Shown here: positions 20,423-30,017 of the stretch, piece by piece
Numbering within the stretch: position 1 is the stretch's first letter
Layout: every line of letters begins with the position of its first letter
Source: Microbulbifer sp. GL-2
Lineage (GTDB): Bacteria > Pseudomonadota > Gammaproteobacteria > Pseudomonadales > Cellvibrionaceae
Length of the DNA stretch: 64,000 nucleotides
Assembly (NCBI RefSeq): GCF_007183175.1
Contig: NZ_AP019807.1
Location: 496,001 to 560,000 of the forward strand
Reading direction: 5' to 3'
Notes under the pieces: model-generated
What the model was told of the DNA's origin: nothing
What the model saw: the letters and a program-made list of their open reading frames with translations, nothing else
Databases searched by the model: none
Translations under genes and position numbers: made by a program

Positions 20423-21460
20423 CTACCCTTCCTCATCCACTGCCCGGTAACCGTGGGGATTTTCACTCTGCCAACGCCAGGTATCGGCCATCATCTCATC
20501 CAGTCCCAGGCTCGCCACCCAGCCCAGCTCCCTGGCCGCTCTGGATGCATCTGCCCAGAAAGCCGGCAAATCACCTGCACGACGTGGCGCAACCTGAAAG
20601 GGGATAGACTCACCTGAAGCCCGCTCAAAAGCCCGGACTATTTCCAGCACCGAGGTACCCTGGCCAGTCCCAAGATTAAATGCCTCTGCACCTGTGTGAT
20701 CCGCCAGCCATTCCAGCGCCCGTACATGCCCCAAGGCCAAGTCCACTACGTGTAGGTAGTCCCGCAGGCAGGTGCCGTCTGGTGTAGGGTAATCGCCGCC
20801 AAATACCGACAGCTCCTCGCGTTTACCTACAGCGACCTGGGCGATATACGGCAACAGATTATTGGGAATTCCCTGGGGATCTTCTCCGATCAGGCCTGAC
20901 GGGTGAGCACCAACCGGATTAAAGTAGCGCAGTAATGCGATAGAAAGCTCCGGGTCCGCATTGGCGGCGTCACGCAGAACCTGCTCTACCATCCACTTAC
21001 TGGTGCCATAGGGGTTACTGGTGCTCCCGGTTTGTAAGGTTTCTACATAAGGCACCGGGGCCTCACTACCGTAGACAGTAGCCGATGAGCTGAACACCAA
21101 CCGTTTGACACCGGATGCGCGCATGGCCTCCAGCAACACGAGACTGCCGGCGACATTGTTCTGGTAGTACTCGAGGGGTTTTTGTGATGATTCGCCCACC
21201 GCCTTCAAACCAGCAAAGTGAATCACGGCACAAATTGCGTTCTCAGCAAAGATTTGATCCAGCAGCACGCGGTCCCCCACACCCCCTCGATAGAAGCGAA
21301 CCGGTTTACCGGTAATTGTCTCCACCCGCTGCAACGCCACCTCGGAGCTGTTACACAGGTTATCGATAACCACCGCGTCAAACCCCGCTTCTTGTAGCGC
21401 AACCAGGGTGTGCGAACCTATGTAGCCGGCGCCGCCGGTAACCAAAACTAGCTTACTCAT
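20423..21460 (-). CDS. galE: UDP-glucose 4-epimerase
   Basis: Extended short-chain dehydrogenase that interconverts UDP-glucose and UDP-galactose with bound NAD. Visible: the Rossmann loop TGGAGYIGSHT, SSSATVYG with the catalytic Ser/Thr region, YGTSK (catalytic Tyr and Lys), and RYFNPVGAHPSG. The start at ATG 21460 gives the canonical MSKLVLVTGG end and has GGGA upstream; a GTG seven codons before it is less likely. It follows galU by 17 bases, so both supply UDP-glucose and UDP-galactose to the capsule. Confidence 0.95.
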   Translation of the reverse strand: MSKLVLVTGGAGYIGSHTLVALQEAGFDAVVIDNLCNSSEVALQRVETITGKPVRFYRGGVGDRVLLDQIFAENAICAVIHFAGLKAVGESSQKPLEYYQNNVAGSLVLLEAMRASGVKRLVFSSSATVYGSEAPVPYVETLQTGSTSNPYGTSKWMVEQVLRDAANADPELSIALLRYFNPVGAHPSGLIGEDPQGIPNNLLPYIAQVAVGKREELSVFGGDYPTPDGTCLRDYLHVVDLALGHVRALEWLADHTGAEAFNLGTGQGTSVLEIVRAFERASGESIPFQVAPRRAGDLPAFWADASRAARELGWVASLGLDEMMADTWRWQSENPHGYRAVDEEG

Positions 21461-21477
21461 AGTTTTCCCGTTCTCTA

Positions 21478-22413
21478 TCACGCAACAGCTTCCTGTTGGT
21501 GTTCGGCCGGACCATCCGAAGCCTTCTTCCCGAACTGGATAAGAGTGTTCAGATAGATCCGATATTCCTCCGCCAAATCAGGGTGTCGCAGGCCGTACTC
21601 CACATTCGCTTTCAGGTAGCCCAGCTTAGAACCGCAATCGTGGCTTTTACCCACCATCCGATACGCTTCAACCGATTCCAGATTCATCAACTCAGCAATG
21701 GCATCGGTCAGCTGAATTTCACCGCCAGCACCGGGTGCTGTTTGTTCCAACAGTGGCCACAGCTTGCGAGATAGCACATAGCGCCCCACCACAGCCATAT
21801 TCGACGGCGCCTCCGACGTGGGAGGCTTTTCCACAATGGCAGTCATCGGCTGGGAAGCATTCGGAGCCAGTACTGCGCCCCGGCAATCGGCCACACCGTA
21901 TTTATGCACCTCTTCTGCCGGAACTGTTTCCACCATCACCTGGCTAACACCGTCCTGCTTGAAACGCGACAACATCTGCGCCAAATTATCGTGGCAAAGA
22001 TCCGATGCCGCATCATCGACAATGACATCCGGCAACAGCACAGCAAAATCTTCATCACCCACCAGTGGCCGAGCACACAGGATCGCGTGCCCCAACCCTT
22101 TTGCCTCACCCTGCCGTACATGCATGATGGTGACGTCTTTCGGGCAGATGGACCGCACCTCCTCCAGTAGCTGGCGCTTGACTCTGGCCTCCAGAGTGGC
22201 CTCAAGTTCGAAGCTGGTATCGAAATGGTTCTCAATAGAATTTTTGCTGGAGTGGGTAACCAACACGATATGTTTAATACCGGCCGAAACCGCCTCATTG
22301 ACCACATACTGAATAAGCGGTTTATCGACGATAGGCAGCATTTCTTTGGGAATAGCCTTTGTGGCCGGCAGCATACGGGTTCCCAGGCCGGCGACAGGTA
22401 AAATTGCTTTCAT
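21478..22413 (-). CDS. galU: UTP-glucose-1-phosphate uridylyltransferase
   Basis: GalU makes UDP-glucose from UTP and glucose-1-phosphate. Family motifs are AGLGTRMLPATKAIPKEMLP (nucleotide binding), KPLIQYVVNEA, the VLLPDVIVDD metal site and GGEIQLTDAI. The start ATG 22413 (MKAILPVAGLG) is the canonical one; a TTG six codons upstream is not needed. It is directly upstream of galE in the capsule operon. Confidence 0.95.
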   Translation of the reverse strand: MKAILPVAGLGTRMLPATKAIPKEMLPIVDKPLIQYVVNEAVSAGIKHIVLVTHSSKNSIENHFDTSFELEATLEARVKRQLLEEVRSICPKDVTIMHVRQGEAKGLGHAILCARPLVGDEDFAVLLPDVIVDDAASDLCHDNLAQMLSRFKQDGVSQVMVETVPAEEVHKYGVADCRGAVLAPNASQPMTAIVEKPPTSEAPSNMAVVGRYVLSRKLWPLLEQTAPGAGGEIQLTDAIAELMNLESVEAYRMVGKSHDCGSKLGYLKANVEYGLRHPDLAEEYRIYLNTLIQFGKKASDGPAEHQQEAVA

Positions 22414-22473
22414 AATTGAAATACCAAGCAATAAAAAATTAACTTATCGACAATGACTAATATGCTTAGAGGG

Positions 22474-22866
22474 TCAATTGGAGCCTATTACCTCAATAAT
22501 CTCTGTAGTAGAAATTGATGGTGTTCTCGGTAGATAACAAACTTCACAAAGGGATCTCAGATGATCAAATTTCCCCTCCCAATCATCACCCATCACTAAA
22601 ACATCAGCATTATAAAGTGAAATATAATGCGCCTTCTTTTCTAGACTTTCCTCTTCAAAGCAAAAATTTACATACCGCAAACTATTAATTATTTTCATCC
22701 TATCATTCTGATTATATATAGGATTTCGACCCTTTTTAGCCATATTGAGAGCATCTGTCGAAACACCAACGATTAGCCTATCACCGAGCGCAGCCGCCCT
22801 TTGAAGCAAATTTGCGTGACCAACATGAAAAACATCAAATGTTCCGAATGTAATAACTGTTTTCAT
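22474..22866 (-). CDS. TagD-like cytidylyltransferase (glycerol-3-phosphate type)
   Basis: About 130 residues, the normal size of TagD/GCT-type enzymes, which join CTP to glycerol-3-phosphate. Motifs: TFGTFDVFHVGHANLLQRA with the HxGH nucleotide-binding motif, and the C-terminal RTPSISTTEII, equivalent to the R-T-x-G-I-S-T-T signature. The start ATG overlaps the stop of the licD-like gene by four bases (ATGA), so the two are coupled. Product CDP-glycerol (or a similar CDP-alcohol) could be the donor used by the licD-like transferase. Base composition is more AT-rich than galU and galE, which may indicate acquisition. Confidence 0.85.
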   Translation of the reverse strand: MKTVITFGTFDVFHVGHANLLQRAAALGDRLIVGVSTDALNMAKKGRNPIYNQNDRMKIINSLRYVNFCFEEESLEKKAHYISLYNADVLVMGDDWEGKFDHLRSLCEVCYLPRTPSISTTEIIEVIGSN

Positions 22867-24151
22867 TTTTCCCCCGAGAGTAGGAACATATAGTCTGAAT
22901 AAGCCTGATTCCAATCAAACCGCCAAGCCGGATCTGGATATCGCCATTCAGACCCATAATTATTTACAAGACACGCCTCAGCATTACGTGGTATCGAAAC
23001 ATTTACGTTATGTAAGCAAGCTGATGCTAACGGAAAGATATCTTGATAAAGAATACGACTTCTAGGGAGTGGGCTAATGTCTACAAAATTTCCACATTTA
23101 AAAGCCACAAAGAGATCCAGACCAACCCCACTCTTCATCCCCATCTGTAAGTGAGTTCCTCGTGAAGCAAGATGTACTTTGAAGCCAAGCTCATTCAAAG
23201 AATTTAACAACCAGGATCTCTCACGCAAAACATCCTTTTCCTCAGTAAACTTAGAAAAATAGCAAATATCTAAATCATCGTCATGCCCCAGAAGTTTCTT
23301 GTCACGCACTTGGGCCAATAAAGTTCCTGATGTCAAGAATGAATCCAAGTCAAACTTCTCTTTTAATAGATCCATCACATCAACCAACTCGGAAACCATC
23401 TCTGATTTTTCAGCCTCCGAAAAATGAGAAAATGTTCTGTTTATTCCATGATGTGTAAAACCAAAACCATCAGCAGATAATACCTTGCTTGCCTCCCTAA
23501 TTAAGGCTTCAGCCAGCCTTAAATCTATAATACGTGCTTTTGAGACTAAGGACTGCAATCTTTCAACACAATAAAAAACTGCATAAAGGTGCGCCAATGT
23601 AATAGATCGCTCAGATTCTTCTGTAAAGCTATGCGATTTTTTGATCTGACATTCAAGCAATTTCATAAACTGCCAGTTGTCGTAGACTTCTTCCCAACCC
23701 TCACCTTGAGAGCGCTCTACTTCAACTAAAATACTATACGCTCTAAAATAGTATTTTTTATTGGAATTAGATATTACTATCTTCCCCAGGGAAACAGGCT
23801 TTTCAAATCTCATCTCAACCCATGGGCAAAGCTCTCTTTTTGAGTGGTAAACTGAGCCTGCATCTTGATTCAATAAATTTTTACCACTGTATTTTTCATC
23901 ATCGCGATAGATAGAACTATGAGAGAAAGCAATATTTGCCTCATCACAAAAGACCTCACCCCCAGATTTATTATAAAATTTTACAGAATTCAAATGGAAG
24001 CTATTTTCCTCTTGAAGAGAAAATCTAAGGGCTGTAATACCCCCCCTATACTCACCTCGAGTCCGGCCCCATCCTTCTCCTCTCCAAACATCGAAAAAAT
24101 AGATTGAAGATCAACCTGAAACATTTTTTCACGAGAACAGCTTAAAAACAT
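22863..24151 (-). pseudogene. LicD-family phosphotransferase with N-terminal discoidin-like domain, frameshifted
   Basis: The main open frame (22863-23993) holds the LicD signature LTSGTLLAQVRDKKLLGHDDDLDI. LicD-family proteins transfer phosphoalcohols such as phosphocholine, or fukutin-type ribitol/glycerol phosphate, to glycans. Ahead of it lies a beta-rich stretch resembling an F5/8-type C domain (WVEMRFEKPVSLGKIVISN). The frame continues upstream as protein-like sequence (ALRFSLQEENSFHLNS) without a start. It can be joined to a frame starting at ATG 24151 (MFLSCSREKMFQ) if one G is added to the GGGGGGG run at 24040-24046. The gene is therefore either disrupted, phase-variable or mis-sequenced. 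It overlaps the tagD-like gene as ATGA. Confidence 0.75.
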
Positions 24152-24696
24152 AAACCCACCAAATTAATAAACGGAAGTCAAAATCAGAAAAGCAAATTAC
24201 GCAACTGGAGTTATCATATAACCCAGAGAATCACATTTCGTAAATCGCCTTAGCAAACCAAAGATTTTTAAATTTACCATGATACTCCATCAACATAATT
24301 CAGCACAATTAATGAGCATTACATCTATACCCACCAACTAATCCAACTAAAACTTCAGAATTGACAATTTTTTGAGCACTCAACTCTTATTAAAAGTAAG
24401 GATAAAATTAGTTTGAAAAACTCAACGTCTTCCGCAATAACAATGCCCTGTAAAATAATTAGCAAATCGATACAGACCAGCTAAGCAATCAAACTCTCAA
24501 TCCATGAAATCCATTTGGAATAACCTATTTTATTATTACTTTTTCGGTAGATGTGGGTAGGCACATACCCACACACAACCAACCACTCCAAATAACGTTT
24601 CAAACTAACCACCCTACTGGGCCAGCACAACATCCATTATAATGACTCAGTCTGAAATAAAATTTTCTTTGTGAATTATTCAAAACCTAAGTCAGC
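24152..24696. other. AT-rich intergenic gap in the capsule locus
   Basis: About 545 bases, strongly AT-rich, without a protein-like frame. It contains a perfect 8-base inverted repeat, TGTGGGTA/TACCCACA at 24552-24573, with no T-run, so it is not a classical terminator. An internal promoter for the licD-like gene could lie here. Confidence 0.5.
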
Positions 24697-25932
24697 TTAA
24701 TATATATCGGAAAGATGGGCTCTCGCACAATCACTTACAGTAATTGGCTTTATTATTGAACCAGCCAATACATCCCACTTGCCCTTAAAACCGGATACTT
24801 TTTCAATCACCTTGGACAATGAAAGTGGATTATTTTTCCTAAAGTGAATCCCATTAATATTATGGACAATCTTCTCAGCCATTCCACCAATGTCACTACC
24901 GATTAGCGGCACCCCATGGTTGAAAGCTTCCTGAATCACCATCGGGGAATTTTCCCACCATACCGAAGGAATAATCAACCAATCAGCTTGCTCCATCAGC
25001 CGGCCTATTTCATGGGATTCGTAAGAGCCGTGCAGGGTAACCAGGTCACCGAGATCCTCTAATAATCTGTGAATCTTTTCTTGGAATTCCTCAGTTTGAC
25101 CTTGCAAATTAGCGCCGTGAATATCCAAGTGAACCTTCTCTTGAAAATCTTCTGGCAGCAGCTTGAAGGCTTCCAGCAATACATCTACGCCTTTAAATGG
25201 GTTGATCTGCCCGAAGAATGCAAAGCGGCCACGCCCCTCACCTTCGGCTAGCTGTCGTGGTTCCGGAGTTTCAGTCTCAGGCTGGCCATTTTCGATCATT
25301 ACCATTTTCTCTTCAGGAATTCCCCAGGCTTTGTATCGATCAATCAGAAAATAGCTAGGCGATACAAACATATCCACCAAGTTGAATATAGACTTGATAT
25401 ATTTCTCGCGCAGGAAGAAGTCCGCCGCAGAGCGCTCAGGGAAACAACGTGCGCACTCAGTTGGTGAAGACTTGTAGCAAAGCTTCATCTGCTTACCAGG
25501 CTTGACCATTTGGCCATTATTGGCGCAGATAGCCAGGTATTCGTGCAGCGTCACTACAATACGTGTATTGGGCAACGTGTTCCTAACTTCACGAATTAAC
25601 TCTAATCCCATGTGGATATAGTGATGAAAATGTACCACTGTCGGTCTGTAACGCTGCAACAGTGCGCGGAACTCCTGCCATACATGCTTTTTACAACCTG
25701 ACTGGAACAAGAAAAAGTCCGACATATGGGTATGGAAAAGTATTTCCTTGTCAGAGTTAATAGTGGAAAAAGCGGAACCGCCATGGGAAGGATGATCGGT
25801 ACGCGCTAAAAATACAGTATCCAACCCCTGCCGCTCATATTCCTTAAATAGGTTATAGGCAGCCACTTCTGCACCACCCTTGCTGTGATCCGGGTGACCG
25901 TGTGAAATAATCAGTATTCTTTGCTCTGTCAT
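24697..25932 (-). CDS. GT4-type glycosyltransferase
   Basis: About 411 residues. The start ATG 25932 is preceded by AAGGA at good distance and overlaps the end of the upstream GT2 gene. The N-terminal domain opens with ILIISHGHPDHSKGGAEVAAYNL, the loop of GT4 enzymes. The C-terminal GT-B domain has FFGQINPFKGVDVLLEAF and the donor-binding IPSVWWENSPMVIQEAFNHG, matching the E-x7-E pattern. A cysteine-containing segment in the middle (CYKSSPTECARCFPE) is common in this subgroup. Likely a capsule repeat-unit transferase; the sugar is unknown. Confidence 0.88.
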   Translation of the reverse strand: MTEQRILIISHGHPDHSKGGAEVAAYNLFKEYERQGLDTVFLARTDHPSHGGSAFSTINSDKEILFHTHMSDFFLFQSGCKKHVWQEFRALLQRYRPTVVHFHHYIHMGLELIREVRNTLPNTRIVVTLHEYLAICANNGQMVKPGKQMKLCYKSSPTECARCFPERSAADFFLREKYIKSIFNLVDMFVSPSYFLIDRYKAWGIPEEKMVMIENGQPETETPEPRQLAEGEGRGRFAFFGQINPFKGVDVLLEAFKLLPEDFQEKVHLDIHGANLQGQTEEFQEKIHRLLEDLGDLVTLHGSYESHEIGRLMEQADWLIIPSVWWENSPMVIQEAFNHGVPLIGSDIGGMAEKIVHNINGIHFRKNNPLSLSKVIEKVSGFKGKWDVLAGSIIKPITVSDCARAHLSDIY

Positions 25933-25942
25933 CGATAATTCC

Positions 25943-27811
25943 TTAACGCACCAGCTGTTCAATCAGACTTCCCCAGCGTTCGGTATGCTGCCAGGCGTTA
26001 TACAAGGTGATCTTGAATTTCCAATCGCGGTTTTCAAACAGGTTCTGTGACATTCGCTCCAGATGATAGAGTTTCTCATCTGCAAGCACATAGTGAAGGT
26101 AGCCGGCCTTGCGCAACTTCAGGCAGAGATCAGAATCCTCGAAATCTCCAAGCACATAGGTCTCATCAAGGCCACCGGCAGAATCGTACAAGGCCTTGCT
26201 GATAAACATACAGGCACCGGTAACTGCCGGTGACTCCATCACTGAATCAATATCCACCAACCATTCCGGATTGCCCTTGCCCGGATGCTCATTCAGCCAC
26301 AAGTTACCGAATTGCACGCTCTTGGAAAAACTCATTCCCACATGCTGGATGGTGTCGTCGTCAAACACCAATTTTGGCGCGACCACGCCAACATCTTTCA
26401 GTGAGGCCGCCTTTTGTTCAATACGTGATAGCCAACCGCTACAACTCGGAATAATATCCGAATTAAGCAGGACCAATTTATCAGTAGTGGCGTAGCGCGC
26501 CCCCAGGTTATTGGCTCCGGCATAGCCCAGATTGCGGCCGCCGTAAATCACCTTGAAGCCCACCGGGAACAGCATGCTGGTGTCGAAACAGAATGGGATA
26601 AAAGCGTCGTAGAGCCTGGGGTCATCCAGAACGTAGATCAGTTCTGTCTCAGCAAAATCGGCATCCTCGGTAAACTGGGCTATCTGGTGCAGTAGGAAAT
26701 CGTAGCGGCCGTACAGTGGCACTATTACGCTGCGTTTGGGATTTTTAACTTCCTGTCCAAACTGCAATTCCTCGACATGTGGTTCCTCCAAGAGATCACG
26801 TCTATTCGACCAGAGCGCAGACAGGGCCGGCCCTACATGTTTGCGCATGTTACTCCGGTATTCGCGACCATCTACATTGAAGTTCACCAGTACCTGCTGG
26901 CTGGCCTGGGTAATGTCCTGACGGACATTGACCTGCTGTAAAGGAATAACACCCAGGCTGCCCTCTTTGGTGAAGAACAGCAGCTCCAGGTGCGCCCGTT
27001 CTATCAGGTGCGGCATAGACACCCAGGTGAAGAAACCCGCCTTGTAACTCGGCTCAGCTCTGCCGGCAAAGGCCTCCAAAACATCTGCGCGAGCAAAACG
27101 TGCGGCCTCCTCAAGCAGGTTTTGGCTGTAACTGCCATCAGTAGTTCGCAGTACCAGATTTGCCAGATCTAGCTGGCCATCAAGTAGCCAGCCGGATAGA
27201 AATAGTCCATGGCCGGGCACAGCCAGGATACTGTCCCAGTGCCAGCTGATCTTGGATTGGAGTTGACCTTCCTCCAGTTTTTTTAATCCAGGGATTTCGA
27301 AGATTTTGTTGCCCATGCTTTTGAACATCACATTCAGCAACTCTGCCTTTTCCGCTGTACGCCAGGTCATGCAGTGGCCAAACAATTCTTCACCACTCAA
27401 CTCTACAAATGGCTTTAGCTCTACCTCTTTGGCCTCGCGGGCAGCACTTAAAGTCATGCGTAGGAAACTGTTGTCTACCGGTCTATCGTAGGGCCACTCC
27501 ACCAACAAACTGTAACCCCAGCGGCTGCTACCGTCGAAACCGAAATGTCGGTTTACATCCAACCGGGTAGTTCGCAGAGTAAAGTAATTGAGCTCTTCAA
27601 TGCCCTGGGCATCGGTATCCTCTTCTCCGCCACTATATTCGAGACAAAACTCTAATGAGTCGTGCTCAGGGTGGAACGCCCAGCCTTGAATCAAAAGATG
27701 CCGTCCACCAATAACTCCACAAACATCTACCCAAACTCGCACCTGCTCTGAGAACGCCTTAACCGGAGTTGCGTCGGTAGCATTAAAGCGCTTTCGTATT
27801 TTGATTCCCAT
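25943..27811 (-). CDS. family 2 glycosyltransferase with long N-terminal region
   Basis: 622 residues. The first ~330 form one or two beta-rich regions of unknown role. Then comes a GT2 domain: SVIVPLYGRYDFLLHQIAQF, VLDDPRL, GYAGANNLGA, LLNSDIIPS (acidic metal motif), DDTIQHVGMSF and the C-terminal LGDFEDSDLCLKLRKAGY. The last motifs place it with rhamnosyl- or hexosyl-transferases of surface polysaccharides. It lies 16 bases downstream of rfbB, so it is likely co-transcribed with the rhamnose genes. Confidence 0.85.
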   Translation of the reverse strand: MGIKIRKRFNATDATPVKAFSEQVRVWVDVCGVIGGRHLLIQGWAFHPEHDSLEFCLEYSGGEEDTDAQGIEELNYFTLRTTRLDVNRHFGFDGSSRWGYSLLVEWPYDRPVDNSFLRMTLSAAREAKEVELKPFVELSGEELFGHCMTWRTAEKAELLNVMFKSMGNKIFEIPGLKKLEEGQLQSKISWHWDSILAVPGHGLFLSGWLLDGQLDLANLVLRTTDGSYSQNLLEEAARFARADVLEAFAGRAEPSYKAGFFTWVSMPHLIERAHLELLFFTKEGSLGVIPLQQVNVRQDITQASQQVLVNFNVDGREYRSNMRKHVGPALSALWSNRRDLLEEPHVEELQFGQEVKNPKRSVIVPLYGRYDFLLHQIAQFTEDADFAETELIYVLDDPRLYDAFIPFCFDTSMLFPVGFKVIYGGRNLGYAGANNLGARYATTDKLVLLNSDIIPSCSGWLSRIEQKAASLKDVGVVAPKLVFDDDTIQHVGMSFSKSVQFGNLWLNEHPGKGNPEWLVDIDSVMESPAVTGACMFISKALYDSAGGLDETYVLGDFEDSDLCLKLRKAGYLHYVLADEKLYHLERMSQNLFENRDWKFKITLYNAWQHTERWGSLIEQLVR

Positions 27812-27826
27812 GGTCTATTCCAATCC

Positions 27827-28936
27827 TTATCCGGCGGTGCTGTATTGCTGCTCTATCCACTGTCGATAACTACCGTCCATCACTGCTGTCCACCAGTCAT
27901 CATTTCTCAAGTACCACTGCAGTGTTTTTTGGATGCCAGTCTCAAAACTTTCCTGCGGCTTATATCCAAGATCGCTATTAGACTTTTGCGGATCAATGGC
28001 ATAACGGCGGTCGTGACCCGCTCTATCCTCCACAAAAGTAATTAAGCTCTGAGCTTTCCCTTCCAGGACGGATAAGGCATGTGGGTACTTGTCAGCGAGT
28101 GTGGCGTTTTCTGCAAACTCTCGATTCATCAGCTCGCAGATTAATTTGACAATGTCGATATTGGCCCATTCATTAATTCCACCGATGTTATAACACTCCC
28201 CCAGCTGCCCCTTTGTAATCACCAGGTCGATACCTCGTGCGTGATCTTCTACATAAAGCCAGTCTCGAATTTGTTGGCCATCACCGTAGATCGGCAGTGG
28301 TTTGTCCTGCAGGATATTGGTGATCACTAGTGGGATCAGTTTTTCCGGAAAATGATAGGGTCCATAATTGTTCGAGCAGTTGCTGGTGGTTACCTGCAAT
28401 CCATAAGTATGGTGGTAAGCTTGCACCAAGTGATCAGATGCAGCCTTACTGGCTGAGTAAGGGCTACTGGGTGCGTATGGAGTAGTTTCGCTAAATGCTG
28501 GTTCATCCGCTTGCAGGGTGCCATACACTTCATCTGTTGAGACATGATGGAAACGATGAGTCTCCTTATTAAGGCCCTCATCAAGCCATACTTTTTTAAC
28601 CGCTTTGAGTAAACTATGGGTACCAATAATATTTGTCTGAATAAATGCTTCGGGCCCACTAATGGAGCGATCCACATGACTTTCTGCAGCAAAATGCACC
28701 AATATGTCTATACGATGCTCCCTAAGTAGGGTCTCTACCACTGCAGTATCACAAATATCTCCCTGATAAAACTTAAAACCCGGATTGTCCTTTACTGGAT
28801 TCAAGCTAGCGAGATTGCCCGCATAAGTAAGTGCATCCAGCACGAAAACTTTATCCTGTGGATAAGTTTTCATCCAGTAGTGCACAAAGTTGGCACCTAT
28901 AAAACCAGCTCCACCAGTTACCAGTAAGTTTTTCAT
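27827..28936 (-). CDS. rfbB: dTDP-glucose 4,6-dehydratase
   Basis: RmlB, second step of dTDP-L-rhamnose synthesis. Motifs: TGGAGFIGANFVHYW (NAD loop), HFAAESHVDRSI, STDEVYG with the Asp-Glu catalytic pair, YSASKAASDHLV (Tyr/Lys) and GGINEWANIDIV. Length 369 is typical. It is the last of the four rhamnose genes in transcription order. Confidence 0.95.
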   Translation of the reverse strand: MKNLLVTGGAGFIGANFVHYWMKTYPQDKVFVLDALTYAGNLASLNPVKDNPGFKFYQGDICDTAVVETLLREHRIDILVHFAAESHVDRSISGPEAFIQTNIIGTHSLLKAVKKVWLDEGLNKETHRFHHVSTDEVYGTLQADEPAFSETTPYAPSSPYSASKAASDHLVQAYHHTYGLQVTTSNCSNNYGPYHFPEKLIPLVITNILQDKPLPIYGDGQQIRDWLYVEDHARGIDLVITKGQLGECYNIGGINEWANIDIVKLICELMNREFAENATLADKYPHALSVLEGKAQSLITFVEDRAGHDRRYAIDPQKSNSDLGYKPQESFETGIQKTLQWYLRNDDWWTAVMDGSYRQWIEQQYSTAG

Positions 28937-28987
28937 TTTCGGGTCGCTATTGATTACAATTTTTGAATTTCAGATTAGGGTTACAGC

Positions 28988-29878
28988 TCAGAGCTCTTCA
29001 GACTGAAGCCCCTTGGCCTTACGGGAAAAGGCTAGCCTTAAGGAGGCTCGCCAGTGTCTTAACTCGATTCCCAATTCCTCAACCAGTCGAGTCTTGTCCA
29101 ACACACTGTAAGCGGGCCTTTTGGCTGGGGTTGGATAATCTTTTGTTGTAATAGCTTTAATTACCAGTCCCTTTTCAGCTGGTATCAGACCAACTTCTTT
29201 TCCTTCTTCGAAGATTGCAACAGCAAAGTCGTACCAGCTGGCCACACCGAGATCTGTACAGTGATAAATACCATATACTTCCTGCTTTCCGACCAAAGTA
29301 AAAAGTACTTCTGCAATAGTACCGGTCCAAGTCGGTGTCCCAATCTGGTCAGCGACTATTCCAAGTTGATCTCGCTCGCTCATTAGACGCAACATGGTAT
29401 TGGAAAAATTATTTCCGTGAGCTGCATATACCCAAGACGTCCTCAGGATTATTGCTTCAGGAAGTATGTTCCGAATAGCAGTCTCAGCTTCAGCCTTACT
29501 AGCTCCGTAGATTCCAACCGGGCTTACGGCATCTGACACTAAATAGGGAGAGGATTTTGCCCCATCGAAAACAAAATCTGTCGAAACATGTAAAAGGCGT
29601 ACATTGAAATGCTTACAGGCGAAGGCTAGATTTTCAGCACCTAACGTATTCACCGCAAAGGCTGTATCTCTCTCTTGTTCAGCTTTATCTACCCCCGTAT
29701 AAGCGGCCGAATTGATAATGACATCTGGACGGATCCGTTCAACTATATTCATCACCTCCGCCTTATTTGAAATATCTAATTCATCCTTGGCCAGAGGTAC
29801 CAACTCATACTCTACCGGGCACTGCTGCTGAAGCTCCGAAGCTAGCTGTCCATTTTTCCCAGTCACTAAAATTCTCAT
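28988..29878 (-). CDS. rfbD: dTDP-4-dehydrorhamnose reductase
   Basis: RmlD, the final NADPH-dependent reduction to dTDP-L-rhamnose. Motifs: ILVTGKNGQLASELQ, INSAAYTGVDKAE, STDFVFDG and YGASKAEAE with catalytic Tyr and Lys; LRTSWVYAAHGNNF is the family signature. 296 residues is normal length. Confidence 0.95.
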   Translation of the reverse strand: MRILVTGKNGQLASELQQQCPVEYELVPLAKDELDISNKAEVMNIVERIRPDVIINSAAYTGVDKAEQERDTAFAVNTLGAENLAFACKHFNVRLLHVSTDFVFDGAKSSPYLVSDAVSPVGIYGASKAEAETAIRNILPEAIILRTSWVYAAHGNNFSNTMLRLMSERDQLGIVADQIGTPTWTGTIAEVLFTLVGKQEVYGIYHCTDLGVASWYDFAVAIFEEGKEVGLIPAEKGLVIKAITTKDYPTPAKRPAYSVLDKTRLVEELGIELRHWRASLRLAFSRKAKGLQSEEL

Positions 29879-30017
29879 AGGTATCTCTTTTGATTGCCCA
29901 TAAATAAGCTACTAGCGACTTTTTTAGTCGCTTCGATAAAAATTGCCGAATCGACCAGACGGGATTACTGTCAGAGGAAGGTGTTTACACACTTTTTAAA
30001 GAAGCTAGAACTCTAAC

